Positions 11,939 through 23,271 are shown, numbered from the stretch's first letter. The stretch is DNA of 64,000 bases from Rhabditophanes sp. KR3021 (GCA_963281155.1 CAUJLY010000001.1:4774001-4838000); one strand, 5' to 3'. The notes: generated by a model from the sequence alone, not told the origin. Made by a program: numbers and translations.

Positions 11939-12260
11939 ATGGCTTCTCCAATTGTTAAAACATTTATTTTGGGTGGAAAATGTATCGACTCTGGAGAACA
12001 ATTAGGTCTACCAGTGACAAATTAATACTTTCGTTTCACTTGCAGGATCAAATTATGGTTTTGAAATCTGCAATCTGTTAAAAACATTTCTCAGGCAGTG
12101 CAATATTGTTAATGGAATGACATGCAATTCACTGTTTCAACAAGATATAAACAACCAAACTACAAAGTTTGAAGGTAAAAATCATACTCACAGTCAATTT
12201 GATTGGGTGTTTAGTCAACAATGTTGCGGAAATATGTTCCGAATTAAAGAATGCAGATAG
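11939..12260 (+). CDS. Possible small cysteine-rich protein
   Basis: Exon 1 (11939-12005) and exon 2 (12046-12260), separated by a 40-base intron with GTCTAC donor and TTGCAG acceptor, give a 93-residue frame. Exon 2 carries seven cysteines: three at about residues 31, 41 and 49, then a C-terminal QQCCGNMFRIKECR, plus one in exon 1. The spacing fits neither insulin A chains nor Kunitz or ShK domains. The donor is weak and no signal peptide is visible, so the first exon may be wrong. Family unknown. Confidence 0.35.
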
Positions 12261-12410
12261 AAATTACATTTTAAACCATCAAAATCATTTTTCAATTATT
12301 TTTAATAGTCCCGGTTTGTTGTATCATTTATTCAATCACGATTAAGACATAGCTTTTACAAATTAAAAAATGTGAATTAAAAAATACGTGCTGCAACAAT
12401 TTATGCCCCA

Positions 12411-13289
12411 TTAATTAAGAGGAATTAACTTAACAGTTTCAGGTTCTAAAAGTTTGCACTGCCTTACTCTTACGCTCTTATCAATTCTTTCAGCTGTGAT
12501 ATCTTTTCTATTCAAATATGCCGCCATAACTTCAGTTATATCTTCTTTTGAATCTATTAAGTCTAATACATCATTATAAACCTCACATGATTTTTTAAAT
12601 ATGCTATTGCCAACGCTTGTCATTGTGTCTTGAACAACAACCTTAAAGTCATCAATTGTTTTTAATGTTCCATTTGCAAGCATCTCTTTTGCAATTTCTA
12701 AATTTGGTGGGAATGTCAAATTTAAGGAACCAATTTGTAGCCCAAACATGTACATTTGATTGTACATTACTTCTTCATTTGTAACTGCAATAGAATCTGG
12801 ATATTGATCAGTAATAAGAATAGAAGGTGAAATATTTGACTTGGACCAAATATTGTTGATATTATTAAGTTTGTAACTGAAAAAATTTAAACCTTCCATA
12901 TATCCCTTTCCACAACTTCTTCTTTGCTTCATTGTGCGAATAAGAATCGGCTTCATTAGTTTAGCATTAACGGGAATAATATATTTTTTGGAAACTAAAC
13001 TGATAACATTCATTTCTTCACATTTATTTGAAGTTGAATTTTCATAAGCAGTTTTTATATATTCAAAATGCCAGCTAAAATTCTGGTTGCAATTAAACTT
13101 CTCTGGATGGAGTTTGTATGTTTTTGTATTGGTTACATTACAGTCTAATTTAGATGGAGTTTGAAATTTAAAAAACAATACAGGTTTAGCAGTTCCATTA
13201 GGATAAGTTCCTTCATCGGGCTTATAAATAAGAAAGCCATTTGTAACATTCAGAATAGATATTAGGACTATGACTAAGTAGAAAATCAT
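12411..13289 (-). CDS. Secreted glycoprotein-like protein of unknown function
   Basis: A single exon of 292 residues. The first 18 residues are a signal peptide (FYLVIVLISILNVTNG). At least five N-x-S/T sites follow, with eight scattered cysteines in the mature part and no membrane segment near the C-terminus. I recognise no domain. It is probably exported to the pseudocoelom, cuticle or exterior. The ATG lies directly at the signal peptide and the frame upstream is closed. Confidence 0.65.
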   Translation of the reverse strand: MIFYLVIVLISILNVTNGFLIYKPDEGTYPNGTAKPVLFFKFQTPSKLDCNVTNTKTYKLHPEKFNCNQNFSWHFEYIKTAYENSTSNKCEEMNVISLVSKKYIIPVNAKLMKPILIRTMKQRRSCGKGYMEGLNFFSYKLNNINNIWSKSNISPSILITDQYPDSIAVTNEEVMYNQMYMFGLQIGSLNLTFPPNLEIAKEMLANGTLKTIDDFKVVVQDTMTSVGNSIFKKSCEVYNDVLDLIDSKEDITEVMAAYLNRKDITAERIDKSVRVRQCKLLEPETVKLIPLN

Positions 13290-13858
13290 TTTATTTTCTT
13301 ACTTATTTAAAAAAAGTATGCGCAGGTTACTAATTTGCGGTTATAATAAGGAAATAAAAAGTACATTTGTCATCTTATAAACACCATATAAGTCGACCTT
13401 GTGATGTTTAATATGATAAACTGTGTGGAGCCTTTTGAACGATAACATCAAGAAGGTTTACGTAATAAAATTTAGAATGATATAAATAAAATGGAGGTGA
13501 ATTGCATTTTTTGTCAAAGTTAGTATTAATTAAATGTTTTTCATCCATGTAAAATATCTTTTAAACTTGTTTGGTAAATAACTCCTTTTGATTAGTATGC
13601 TGACTTTAGTAATAGACACGTCATTTTAATTTATATAAATACAAAAATAATAAACACAAAAGTTAGACAGTCACATTTGAACTATTACCGTCATCAAGAT
13701 CTTTAGATATCCAAAGAACAATATCTTGGAATAATTTAATTATCATATCTATAGTTAATTACAAGAAAGAACAGAATATATTTGAATAAACTAGTTTGAA
13801 TAAATTGTATTTGTTTTAATATAATTAAATAAAAATTTCTAACAATGTTGGTATTAAG
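13290..13858. other. Intergenic, no gene seen
   Basis: AT-rich sequence upstream of the secreted glycoprotein gene. No coding, repeat or RNA signal was recognised. Confidence 0.5.
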
Positions 13859-14164
13859 TTAAACGGCAACAAGGCCCGGTTTTTCAGGCACAGGAACGTC
13901 TTCAGTAGTCTCAGTAATTTCAGTTTCTACTTCCTTAATTCTCACATAACCTATTTCATCCGGATTAACTTGTAGATAAATTGATCCTTTGAAGCAATTT
14001 GAAAGAAAGTTAGGCATTGTCTTTTTGCTATAAAAAGTCACCATTTCAGAGGCTTTCTTATCGTCAAGACTTTTCAAATCAATTGTATACAACTCACCAA
14101 GATCAATCTCTGCTACTGGCTCTTTCTTGCCATGTAATATCACTACTATATTTCCCACATCCAA
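13859..14164 (-). CDS. Small acidic protein, 5' end unresolved
   Basis: An open frame of about 101 codons ending at 13859. It has a charged, beta-like first part (VVILHGKKEPVAEIDLGE) and a Glu/Thr-rich tail. No ATG opens the frame: a stop lies just upstream and the only internal methionines are late. An acceptor-like TATAG ends at about 14146, so a short first exon probably lies between 14165 and 14350, but I could not place it. It is on the same strand as the GLD-2-like gene, 190 bases downstream of its stop, which would suit a shared operon. No family recognised. Confidence 0.4.
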   Translation of the reverse strand: MDVGNIVVILHGKKEPVAEIDLGELYTIDLKSLDDKKASEMVTFYSKKTMPNFLSNCFKGSIYLQVNPDEIGYVRIKEVETEITETTEDVPVPEKPGLVAV

Positions 14165-14354
14165 ATAAAATGAAGGTTATGTTGAGTAATAGTAAGCACA
14201 AATTTGAAATAGTAAAATACATGATAATTATACCTCATTCAACAAAACATTTATTATATACTTTATTTATTATGCAAAATTTAAATAATATCATTAAGAA
14301 AGGATTAATTTAAATATTTAGATTAGAAAGCATGGCACTTGTAATTAAGTAAAT

Positions 14355-15757
14355 TCAAAATGTTATCTTAATTGCCTGGCCATTAATTTTTAATTCAAAT
14401 TTTTTTTCATTTAGTAGTGAATTAAAAGTATTTTCCATCATGGGAATTACATGATAGTTCCATTTGTTTCTGCGTAGGCATCTTGCAGTATTCATCTTCT
14501 CAAACGGTTCTTCGATAAAAATCGGGTCTCGTTCTCTGTGTGCATCATTGAACTTAAATAATGTTCCTTTTTCAATACTTATTCCGTATTTGTCAAAGTC
14601 AATCCTTGTGTAATAATCAAAAAACCCAATAAGAAGTTCGGAGATGGGCTGTTTGTTGACTTCGATCGAGGAATTAATCTTAATTTCTTGGAAAAAAGTA
14701 TTGTCAAAATTGTCAAACTTGAAAAAGTTACTTTTTAATTTCAGTAAGTTTGGTAAAATTGGAGGTGAGATCCCACACCCGCATTGCAAATAATGCAATA
14801 CCATGAGGGAAATGGAGTAAGAATTCAAAAACCCATTCCTGGAATCATTGAATTCATACGTTTTCATCCAAGCTTTGACGATAATAGCCAATTGCGAGTA
14901 CCTTATATCATAACTTAACTTAAACATTATAAAAAGATATTAAAAAACTAACCTCGAGTAATAATGTAGTAGTTTAGTGTTAAGGATTCCTGGTACATTG
15001 TGAAGACTAATATCTACTTCCATACCATCATAATCGGTGTTCAAGTATATGCGAAGTATAGGTACCGTTGCTATGATAATTTCACTTTTTTCAATAATAT
15101 CGCCAAATTTGACTTCAAAACGATTTTGTATCTTTACCAAATGCGGATAGTACATGTCCTTATCCTTTTGACATAAAGAATTACTTCCTAGTCTCGGATC
15201 AACAAATGTACATAGATCCAAATCACTTTTATTCAATCCCAAGTAAGTTAAGGTTGATCCGGTAATGAATGTTTTTGATTGTGGGTAACACTCCTTTATC
15301 ACAATTGAATCAATTAGAGCCGCCATGCGAGTTTTTGCAATAAACATTTCCTTATTCTTAAGAATATCGTTAACAGTTACAACATCCTACTTACTTGTCT
15401 ATGCCTCCAACTGAAGCGTTCCAATTCGAAGGTTAACTTGTCGATATTTTTCAAATTTTTGATCTTATTAGTTATTATAACATTAGGAACAAATACTGTT
15501 TTTGTCACTAATAAGCACTCTGGAAAAGTACCAGTATCAGCAAAAATAGTAAAAGAAACATTTGATGTTGAACTGCGGCTTCTTTTGACCTTTTTATTTG
15601 TTTCAATGGAAAGCTTTTCAAATTGAAGACATAACAAGTTGATGGCGCTATCAAGTTGGTATTTGATATCACTTCCTTTCCAAAACGGAGGGATATGAGT
15701 CATTAAGAATGTCATTGACTTAGACGGCATGGTTAAAAAATTAGAATTGTAAGACAT
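14355..15757 (-). CDS. GLD-2-like cytoplasmic poly(A)/poly(U) polymerase
   Basis: Three exons, 15757-15395, 15356-14953 and 14913-14355, give 441 residues with in-frame 38-39 base introns. The nucleotidyltransferase core is clear: FITGSTLTYLGLNKSDLDL supplies the G-S and the D-x-D metal-binding pair, and the third acidic residue is in YDGMEVDISLHN. The PAP-associated part follows, with KAWMK, LMVLHYLQ, LLIGFFDYYT and a late PIFIEEPFEKMNTAR. This is the layout of the GLD-2/TUT group, which add A or U tails to RNA 3' ends in the cytoplasm. No RRM or zinc finger is visible, as in GLD-2. Which nucleotide it uses cannot be told. Confidence 0.8.
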
Positions 15758-15840
15758 TTAGTGGAATTAAAAACACTTAAACAATGTAATCATATTTTTC
15801 TTATGATGGCCTGTTGATTAATACGTTGTTCCAATAGTAC

Positions 15841-16026
15841 CTAATGCGATGAGTTTAGGGCAAGAGTTTCTTTTAAATTAATCTGGGAAAACGAACCTTT
15901 GATCAGGCTCGAAGCTCTATGACAAGTTACTTTAATCCACAATTTGTTGTATGGATCACAAATAATATTTTCATTCAAAATGTATTTATTTAGAATAATT
16001 CTTCCCAATATCGAGGAAAAAGACAT
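15841..16026 (-). CDS. Possible small protein, 61 residues
   Basis: A complete ATG-to-stop frame ending 83 bases upstream of the GLD-2-like start on the same strand. The peptide mixes hydrophobic and basic residues with three cysteines and has no signal peptide or clear membrane segment. Codon use looks more protein-like than nearby random frames, but I recognise no family. It could be the first gene of a short operon, a 5'UTR-encoded peptide or noise. Confidence 0.3.
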   Translation of the reverse strand: MSFSSILGRIILNKYILNENIICDPYNKLWIKVTCHRASSLIKGSFSQINLKETLALNSSH

Positions 16027-16224
16027 GTTTCATTTATATATTTAAGTATCCTTATTTTTGACGCAGCAGAATAACAGGAAGCATCAAGATATAACTTTGA
16101 TAAGTTAACAACAAAGAAATTAAGTTAAGGAAATGATTTAATCACAATAGTTCGATATTTAAAGGGGTTACTTTATAAAAATACTTAGTAAAAATTTATT
16201 TAATTATTTAATACCATTGTATAG

Positions 16225-17094
16225 TTAATTATCGTTACTTTCATCATCGGTGGTAGTGAGTGATGATGAAGTACTAGATTTATGATTGAAAATTTTATCT
16301 TTAACATTATCTGGTAAATCTCTAATCAAATCTCTGGCTTCACTTAGCTTATCTCTAAATGTAAGATCCTTGTTGGCCATAATCTTTTTGAGTTGAGCCT
16401 GTGTCTCCTTTGGGAGATCTTTGGAATGTTTAGCATATGGGAGTTTCTCTAATGTTGATACTGGAACCTCTTTCATAATTTTTTCAACTTCAGCCCATTT
16501 TTGGTCTTGAGTAAGTTTTTTATTCTGTTGAACTTCCTTAAGTTTTGTATACTTTTCTTTGCCTAACACAGATTCATAATCTGATGGGATGCGTAAACTT
16601 CTGAATCTTTTTCCTCTTTTTCTTTAATTTGCTTGCGGCTGGCCTCGGGCAATGAGTCAATCAACTTTTTGCGTTCTTTACGTTTTTCAGCTCTGCTCAA
16701 GGTAGAAGAAAAATGGATAGATTGGAGTTTTTTAATTACATCCTTTGGAAGATCTCTATACTCCGGTGGTGGTGGGAGCTTTTCTTTGATGTCTTCAGGC
16801 AAAGCAGACATAATCTTGTCGTAGCTATTCCGTCTTTCGCTCCATGTTAATCCTTTCTTATCGTAAAGTTCTTTTAAGAGAGTTTTTGTTTTTTCGGGCA
16901 AAACACTCTCGAAATCTTTTGGATAAGGACCCTATGATACCAATTTAAATAAGCATTTTTAATAATAACATTTAACTAACTCTTTTATGTGTTGATACAC
17001 TACTATCGGAAGTTTTTTCCAGTGGAGCTGCAGACAGTGCAACAATGACAACGGCCACGACTAGTAAAATACTTTTATTAAAATAACTAACCAT
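16225..17094 (-). CDS. Secreted helical-repeat protein, SXP/RAL-2 (DUF148)-like, with a frameshift
   Basis: Exon 1 (17094-16981) encodes a signal peptide; exon 2 (from 16931) encodes about four lysine-rich repeats of 45-50 residues. Each has the pattern L..I...K.LT..[EQD]K......I..LP, for instance KKGLTWSERRNSYDKIMSALP and NKKLTQDQKWAEVEKIMKEVP, reminiscent of SXP/RAL-2 (DUF148) secreted proteins. The frame breaks near 16580. Reading DYESVLGKEK after the break restores the match to DFESVLPEK in repeat 1, so a short indel splits one gene. A serine/threonine tail ends the protein. Likely abundant and extracellular; binding partner unknown. Confidence 0.6.
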
Positions 17095-17556
17095 TTTTAA
17101 GAGTGGTGAAAAGGTACGAAAGTAGGCATATTTATATTCACTTAAATTACGGTTAACAAACAAAGCCAACCTTTTAATAATAGAAAAAAACATTAATTAT
17201 ATTTAAAGATACACCGTTTAAATCGAGGTCAACGTATAAACATATTAGTTTGACAAACTTCTAATGCATACATCAGTATCAAAATTGATTTCATATAAAA
17301 TATTTGTATATACAATTCAATAAAGTACTTATATCAATATATTTGATTTTCGAAACTCTTAAATTACTTTAAATGACGTGTAAACTGACAAACTTATAAT
17401 TGTTTTTATTTGACGAATTACAGACAATCTTTTAAAAACATTTAATATAAAATATAATTCTCAATCGCAGGCAACATCAAGTTTAATTTTTTGATCTTGA
17501 TTTATGTAATCTATTTATAAAATCTAATTACAAAATAGATTTTTCAAACATTAGAC
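17095..17556. other. Intergenic, no gene seen
   Basis: AT-rich upstream region of the helical-repeat gene and downstream region of a small secreted protein gene. No further feature recognised. Confidence 0.5.
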
Positions 17557-17970
17557 TTATTTATCATTTCCTTTGAACCGAATTTTAGCATCAATTTTAG
17601 CATTCAACAAACTTTCAAGGATACCTTCGATACCCTTAACAATTGTCTTTACTTTTTCATTACTAAGCCTTAATCTCCAACCATTTTCTTCTTCATCAAA
17701 TTCTTTTAAGAACTGTTTTTTGTCCTTTTCACAAATAATTTCGATGTTATTGTTTTCTACATATTTTCTCTCTTTTGGCGCCAATTTCCCAAGTAGACTA
17801 AGCGCCTTAGGTATGATGGACATAATTACTGTGTTTAACTCGCTTGCGGCTTTTGAATCTGCTTTAATATCAAACGAAAATAATTCTCTGTGAATTAATT
17901 TATCATCTTCTCCAAATGTAAGTTTCGACTTAATAAAGAAAACACATGCAAATAGCAAAATAAGTTTCAT
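17557..17970 (-). CDS. Small secreted protein, local family member A
   Basis: A single exon of 137 residues. Signal peptide (LILLFACVFFIKSK), an amphipathic helical first half (TVIMSIIPKALSLLGKL), then a charged middle and a C-terminal block GWRLRLSNEKVKTIVKGIEG...AKIDAKIRFKGN. Three more genes on the same strand (21079-21354, 22886-23095, 23272-23700) share one or both halves, so this is a local multigene family. I know no named domain for it. Only one cysteine remains in the mature protein, so it is not a knottin or defensin-like peptide. Confidence 0.65.
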   Translation of the reverse strand: MKLILLFACVFFIKSKLTFGEDDKLIHRELFSFDIKADSKAASELNTVIMSIIPKALSLLGKLAPKERKYVENNNIEIICEKDKKQFLKEFDEEENGWRLRLSNEKVKTIVKGIEGILESLLNAKIDAKIRFKGNDK

Positions 17971-18701
17971 TATAAAAAATAAATTTGAAAGAATGTGTTT
18001 AATATTTAAGGAATATATTTGGTTGTAAAAGCTGCAAACAGAACTTTATCATTAACATAATAAATAATGTATAAAACATTTTGTTAGATGTTTCGAAAAT
18101 TGTTTTACTTTTTTACAATCCTAAATAATATTTATTTAAAATGTTATTTAACTATATAAATGATTTTACAACATGATATATGAACCACAATTGAGGTCAA
18201 ATATTGCCAATATTTATGTTTGTTCAGATAAAAAGACATAGAAAATAACAATATACTGAGTGTAACAAAATAATTTGAAGAAAACTTATTGTTTGATAAT
18301 TTCAGTCTCTGAATCATAGCGATTAATTGTGAATAAATGTTAAATTTTATTATCCCAATGAAAGCTGAGTATAACAAAATGAATCTTAGATTTTCTCCAA
18401 ATAAAACGTTTGTACTGAATTAGTCTATTTGGTTTTTCTTCAAAAAATAATTACTTGTAATGATAGGTACTTTTATAATTTATAAGCATTAATAAATGCC
18501 TCTTTTACTTTACTTTCTTTAAATTTAGTATGTTTTGATTTGTTATTAACTTCGATACCAATATTTCTGTCAAGATAACGCTCTATTTTTACCTAATTTA
18601 TTATTTATCGCTGTGTCTGCAGAGCAAACAAATAAAGTGATTATTTGGCAATATACAAACTTTATTCAAATAATACTTGATACTCGATTATCAAATAAAT
18701 T
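17971..18701. other. Intergenic, no clear gene
   Basis: A 77-codon minus-strand frame (18144-18377) is open and partly hydrophobic, but it lacks splice partners and a family match. The rest is AT-rich spacer. Confidence 0.4.
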
Positions 18702-20312
18702 CTAAACATATAGATTAAAATTAGTCGCAGAGCAAAATTTCTGATTATTGCCATATATTGAAATGTTTTGAAACCGTCCACAACAATTTGTATATGCTGC
18801 ATTTTGAAGATCTCTTTTTTGAAACATGGAAACGTAACAAGGCGGTGTAAAATTAACTGTTACTAATTCTAACAATGATGAATATGTAGCAAACATTGAA
18901 AATATGATCCCCACAAAAAATAAAATACAGCAAGGAATTAATGTTGCTTTTGGGCAGTATTTAAAAATTTCTTTGACTGATGGAATTTTATTATTATTTT
19001 CAGTTGTCTCTTTAACCATCTTCTCGCGTGCTTTTAACGAAGAATAAAACAGAGCTGGGAAGATTATGGATGTTAAAAACATAGTTGTGCTGCCAAGAAC
19101 GCTCAACAGAGGACCAAAACTAGGAATACTAATAGCAACAAATACAGCCGCTCCTAGTATCGAACATCTAATTACAACAAATTTAATACCGATCTTTTTC
19201 GGAACATCAAAATGTTCTTCAAATGTTTTAAAAACAACATTTAACACGACGCATAATGCGGTCAAAAAATGTGAAGTAAAGAATATTGCCGTTAATTGTG
19301 CGACCCATTTTGTTTGAAGAGAATCTACAACTGAATCCCTAACTGAATCTCCATAAACCAGGTATGAAGAAATTTGACTAGGTAGATACAATATTGCCGA
19401 ACCAATAAATGCTAGCCCAAATGCTTTTCCGTGTTCATTTGGATTCCTCATGTCATCTAAAATAGAATATGTTAAATATGTGATTTAAATGCTATTAAAA
19501 AAGTATATAACTAAATATTTGCTGCTTACGTTGAATAGTGGGTAAAATGGGATGTGATCCATAGGCAAAAAAATAGGTTCCCAATCCAGCTAATATGTTA
19601 CTTGTCTTGATATCTGGAATATGTTTCATTTCATGACATTTCTCATAATCTAATCCCGCACCAATACAAATCAGTATAATACACAGAAGTGAAAGCAACA
19701 TCGCACATACTGCAACAAACCAAAAATCATCTGGGTTTTTGAGCAATAAAAGTGGTAAAGAAATTATTGCAACGCAAAAAATAAGCAAGCAAAATGAAAT
19801 GTTGATCCCGAAGAATGATTTTAACAAAATTGAAATATTTTTGGATATCAATAGCAAATACACAATTGCAATCCCAAATTGGGTTATGTTGATGGCTATG
19901 GATGCAATAGAAGCTATCCTCGGACCACAGGCTCGCATTGCAATTTCAGTGTATGGTTTTCTACAAGTATATTCGTACTCTTTCCAATTATTTAGTAAAA
20001 TGATCCATGACGATCCCAGGCAAGTAGCTGTATACCAGTACATTAACCCAAGAAATAGAGTAAAAAATATGCCTAAAGGTAATCCGCTCTGAACAGCAGA
20101 CTTGGGCATACTGACAGTCGCTCCGCCGATGATTGAAGCAATTATCAGTAATCCTGACGTTACCCAATGCAATCCTTTATTCCTGATAAATTTTCCATTT
20201 ATCCATTTTCCTGTTGATTGAATTGAATCAAACCTTAAAAGTTAATTATGAATATTTTACTAGCAAATTAATAAACAAACATCAAATTTAAATCCTTGTT
20301 TTTTTCATTCAT
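18702..20312 (-). CDS. Amino-acid permease, AAAP (Aa_trans) family, copy 1
   Basis: Three exons, 20312-20281, 20233-19530 and 19456-18702, give 496 residues with 10-11 hydrophobic segments. The first has the AAAP pattern LLIIASIIGGATVSMPKSAV; FAYGSHPILPTIQHDM spans the second junction and matches the F..GGH...P.I...M motif of SLC32/36/38-type transporters. A soluble tail after the last membrane segment ends near CCGRFQNISIYG, which is conserved in the copy at 33237-35041. The 10-codon first exon was found by matching donor GTTTGT with acceptor TTTAAG. Family members move small neutral amino acids with protons or sodium; the substrate here is unknown. Confidence 0.8.
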
Positions 20313-21078
20313 GATCAAACTGTAAACGTATGAAAAAGTAAAAATATTATTCAATTTGAGCTAATAGAATCTGTAAAAATGAAATTCGATCTATAGTAAA
20401 ACATTTTTTAATGTTAACATTAATTTATTGAAGTTTATTCAAAGTACTAACATTTACACTGATTAATACATAATACTATTATCAGGCTTAACAAAAACGA
20501 AAAATCATGTAATTTTTTGAATCTTAATAGAAACATGTGGTATATTCAACACAGTAAGGCAAATATTACAATTTAAAAATGTTGCGATTTAATTGCTTAC
20601 TAATAATTGTAAAAAGTATGTAGATTATCAAAATAATTGCCTGGGTTTGAACTTAGAATCATAAAATGTAATTAATTTAACAAATTTAAATAGCTGAAAA
20701 ATTATTTGATAATATAAAAATAAACTTAAAAGGGATGTTTACTGGTACGTTTATTAAATCTGTATTTATATACCTACTTAAATTAAAGATTAAATAATAT
20801 TGTTGATTATTATTGTATGAAACTTAATTTTACCGACCAAAATTGTTATGCATAGAATTATTACGTATTATGTATTAATGGAAATCACTGATTGACGAAT
20901 AATATAAAATATCAGACAAACATTTAAATAACAGCAATTAGAAATGCTTGAAATCATATTTGAAATTGGTGATAAAGTTTATGTTTACAGCAGTAAAAGT
21001 ATGAAATGATTTATATTATATTGTTAAAAATAATATTAATATCCAAGGGTACAAAAATACAAAATGTTTGATTACTAA
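20313..21078. other. Intergenic, no gene seen
   Basis: AT-rich upstream region of the permease gene and downstream flank of secreted protein B. No coding or repeat signal recognised. Confidence 0.5.
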
Positions 21079-21354
21079 CTAGTTTCCAGTAAGCAGAACT
21101 TTCGCTTTAATTTTAGAAGATGCAAATTTATCCAAAATATATGACAAATCCTTAAGAATTGCTTCGAGTTGCTCTTGGTCAAAATGCATGTGCCATCCCT
21201 TTTCAGCAAAACTTGTTTTGGACAAGACATGGCGAGTGTTGTTTGTAAAAGTTTCAAAAATTTGATGTGGTTTGATGTCTGGGGAAATAAGGTCCATTTT
21301 TGCGCCCATAAATAATGTCGCTATCAACAAGCTTAGTACAATTGACAATTTCAT
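21079..21354 (-). CDS. Small secreted protein, local family member B (short)
   Basis: 91 residues from the ATG at 21354. Signal peptide (LSIVLSLLIATLFMG), short linker, then the family's C-terminal block in the form GWHMHFDQEQLEAILKDLSY...SSKIKAKVLLTGN. The N-terminal helical half present in members A, C and D is missing. It may be an internally deleted copy or a distinct short form. The ATG chosen sits directly at the signal peptide; an in-frame upstream ATG-like start would add charged residues in front of it. Confidence 0.55.
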   Translation of the reverse strand: MKLSIVLSLLIATLFMGAKMDLISPDIKPHQIFETFTNNTRHVLSKTSFAEKGWHMHFDQEQLEAILKDLSYILDKFASSKIKAKVLLTGN

Positions 21355-21667
21355 TTCAACAAATGCGTTTTTAATACAAAACAATCTTATTTAAGTATCA
21401 ATTTATACACAAAAGTTTGATTGTAATTTTGTTAAATTTACGTTTTAATGTTTTGTTTATTTATATAATTATTTTACAATTGCCATAAAATTATATAATC
21501 ATTGATTTGTTTAATATTTACATAAGGTCATGTAAGATAGTTTTTTATTATATTCCTATGTATTTATCTGTGTGACTCATACTCTCGTTTTATCAGTACT
21601 ATTTAAATGTGATATAAACACCAAGGAGACATTTGCATTTTATAAACGAGTAGTTTTATATTTTAAA
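21355..21667. promoter_or_regulatory. Divergent upstream region between secreted protein B and the serpin
   Basis: 313 bases separating the minus-strand start at 21354 from the plus-strand serpin start at 21668. Very AT-rich with no recognisable TATA box or operator; simply the shared 5' flank. Confidence 0.3.
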
Positions 21668-22811
21668 ATGTCTGATATTTTGGAAAATAAATTAGTTTGT
21701 GATTCTCAAATTAGTTTTTCTATAAGTTTGCTCAAACAATTATTTACTAATGATACCAAGAATGAGTCATTTATTTTTTCACCAATTAGTCTATCAATGT
21801 CACTAGCAATGGTTTTCGCCGGAGCAAAGAACCAAACGAAAGAAGAATTGAGTCGACTTTTAATAGGTGGTGAAGATATCAAATATTTCCATAATTATTT
21901 TGCTATATTTTTCCAGCATGTTAAAGAACGCCTTACTAGAGAAGAAGTAAAATTATACTTAGCAAATTCCATTTATTTGGCAGAGGATTTAACCCTTGAA
22001 AATGAGTTTATGGAAGTTATTGGCGAATACTATAATGGGCAAATAAATCAGGTTGATTTTAAAGATTCTGCTGTGGTAGCTGATGAAATTAATAACTTTG
22101 TAGAACAAATAACAAATCATGTAATTAAAAATATGGTTTCGTCTGATTCTTTTAACGAAAATACACGGCTTGTCTTGATAAATGCTATTTATTTTAAAGC
22201 TTCGTTCGATAATATTTTTGATGAAGTCGACACGTATGAAAGTGATTTTTATATGACAAGTGATAAAAACTAAAAAGGTCGAAATGATGCATAAAACTGA
22301 TAGATACTTTTATAACGAAAATGATCAATTTCAAATTTTAATTATCCCGTACAATTATTATTCGCAATATTTTTACATACTTTTGCCCAAAGAGAATACA
22401 GAATTAAATGAAGCATTAACTACTTTTAATGCTGACACTTTTGTTTCGTTAAGCGAAGAAGCATCGGAGAATAAAGTTCAAGTGTCTTTACCTAAATTTA
22501 AAATAGATTCTAAATTTGAAATGAAGGATGTATTAAAATGTTTAGGAATGTCAAATTTATTCTCAGATAAAGCCGATTTTAGTGGAATTTCAAAGAATGA
22601 AGGACTGCAAATTAGTAGCATTCATCAAAAAGCTTCTTTTGAGGTTAATGAAAAGGGAGTAGAAGCTGCAGCCGCGACAGCTTCATTTTTTGGCGGTTGT
22701 GCACCATCGTTACCTCAAAAAGAGTTTATCTTTTGTGCAAACCGTCCATTCATGTTTTTCATTGGGAAACCAGAAGGAAAGTACATTTTGTTCTCCGGTA
22801 TTTATAAATAA
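21668..22811 (+). CDS. Intracellular-type serpin with one frameshift
   Basis: The protein starts MSDILENK without a signal peptide, so it is a clade-L-like intracellular serpin. Core motifs are FIFSPISLSMSLAMVFAGAK, LVLINAIYFKASF and VEMMHKTDRYFY, then KVQVSLPKFKIDS, the reactive-loop hinge NEKGVEAAAATASF and the C-terminal NRPFMFFI...ILFSGIYK. Counting from the hinge, the P1 residue would lie near GGCAPS, perhaps the cysteine. The frame breaks at 22260-22275, between SDKN and KKVEMM, where one surplus base in AAAAACTAAAAAGG shifts it. The conserved hinge alanines suggest an inhibitory serpin if translated whole. Whether the break is real is unknown. Confidence 0.75.
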
Positions 22812-22885
22812 TTAAATGAAAATATGATGAGGCAATTTATTTTCAAATAAAATATCATTTTACAAATTGTTTATCCTTTTACAAA

Positions 22886-23095
22886 TTATTCATTATTTTT
22901 ATTCGGCGGAGAAAGTTTTGCCAGTATTTTCATAATTTTCGGGAATGCTTTAATGACGACATTTGACATTTCATCAACAGCACCTTTATCGGCATTGAAA
23001 TTAACCGATATAAATGATTTATTCTCCAACTTCTCAGAATCAGCATCAGTATAATTTATACACATTAAAAGTACTAGAATAACTAAGAATCTCAT
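22886..23095 (-). CDS. Small secreted protein, local family member C (N-terminal half only)
   Basis: About 69 residues: signal peptide (RFLVILVLLMC) and then only the N-terminal family half, SFISVNFNADKGAVDEMSNV...PKIMKILAKLSP, which parallels LFSFDIKADSKAASELNTV...PKALSLLGKLAP of member A. It stops where the other members continue into their C-terminal block. Probably a 3'-truncated copy; no splice donor extends it. An alternative start lies three codons upstream at 23104. Confidence 0.45.
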   Translation of the reverse strand: MRFLVILVLLMCINYTDADSEKLENKSFISVNFNADKGAVDEMSNVVIKAFPKIMKILAKLSPPNKNNE

Positions 23096-23271
23096 TTTAA
23101 ACATAATAACAATACTTGATCAACGATTTATTTTTTATATGATCAAAAGATTTTACAAACCATTGTAAAAATAAGCTTTACTAATTAATTTGTTTACATG
23201 TTCATTAATATTAACAAAAAACATTTTAAAGCATATAAAAAATATTATCCTTAATTTTATTTATACACAAG

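Noticed and set aside
12046..12260. Insulin-like peptide A chain suggested by the CC motif
   Set aside because: The insulin pattern CC-x3-C-x8-C is not met; after CC the next cysteine is seven residues on and no further one follows.
18144..18377. 77-codon hydrophobic minus-strand frame
   Set aside because: No start context, no partner exons and no motif; could be chance.
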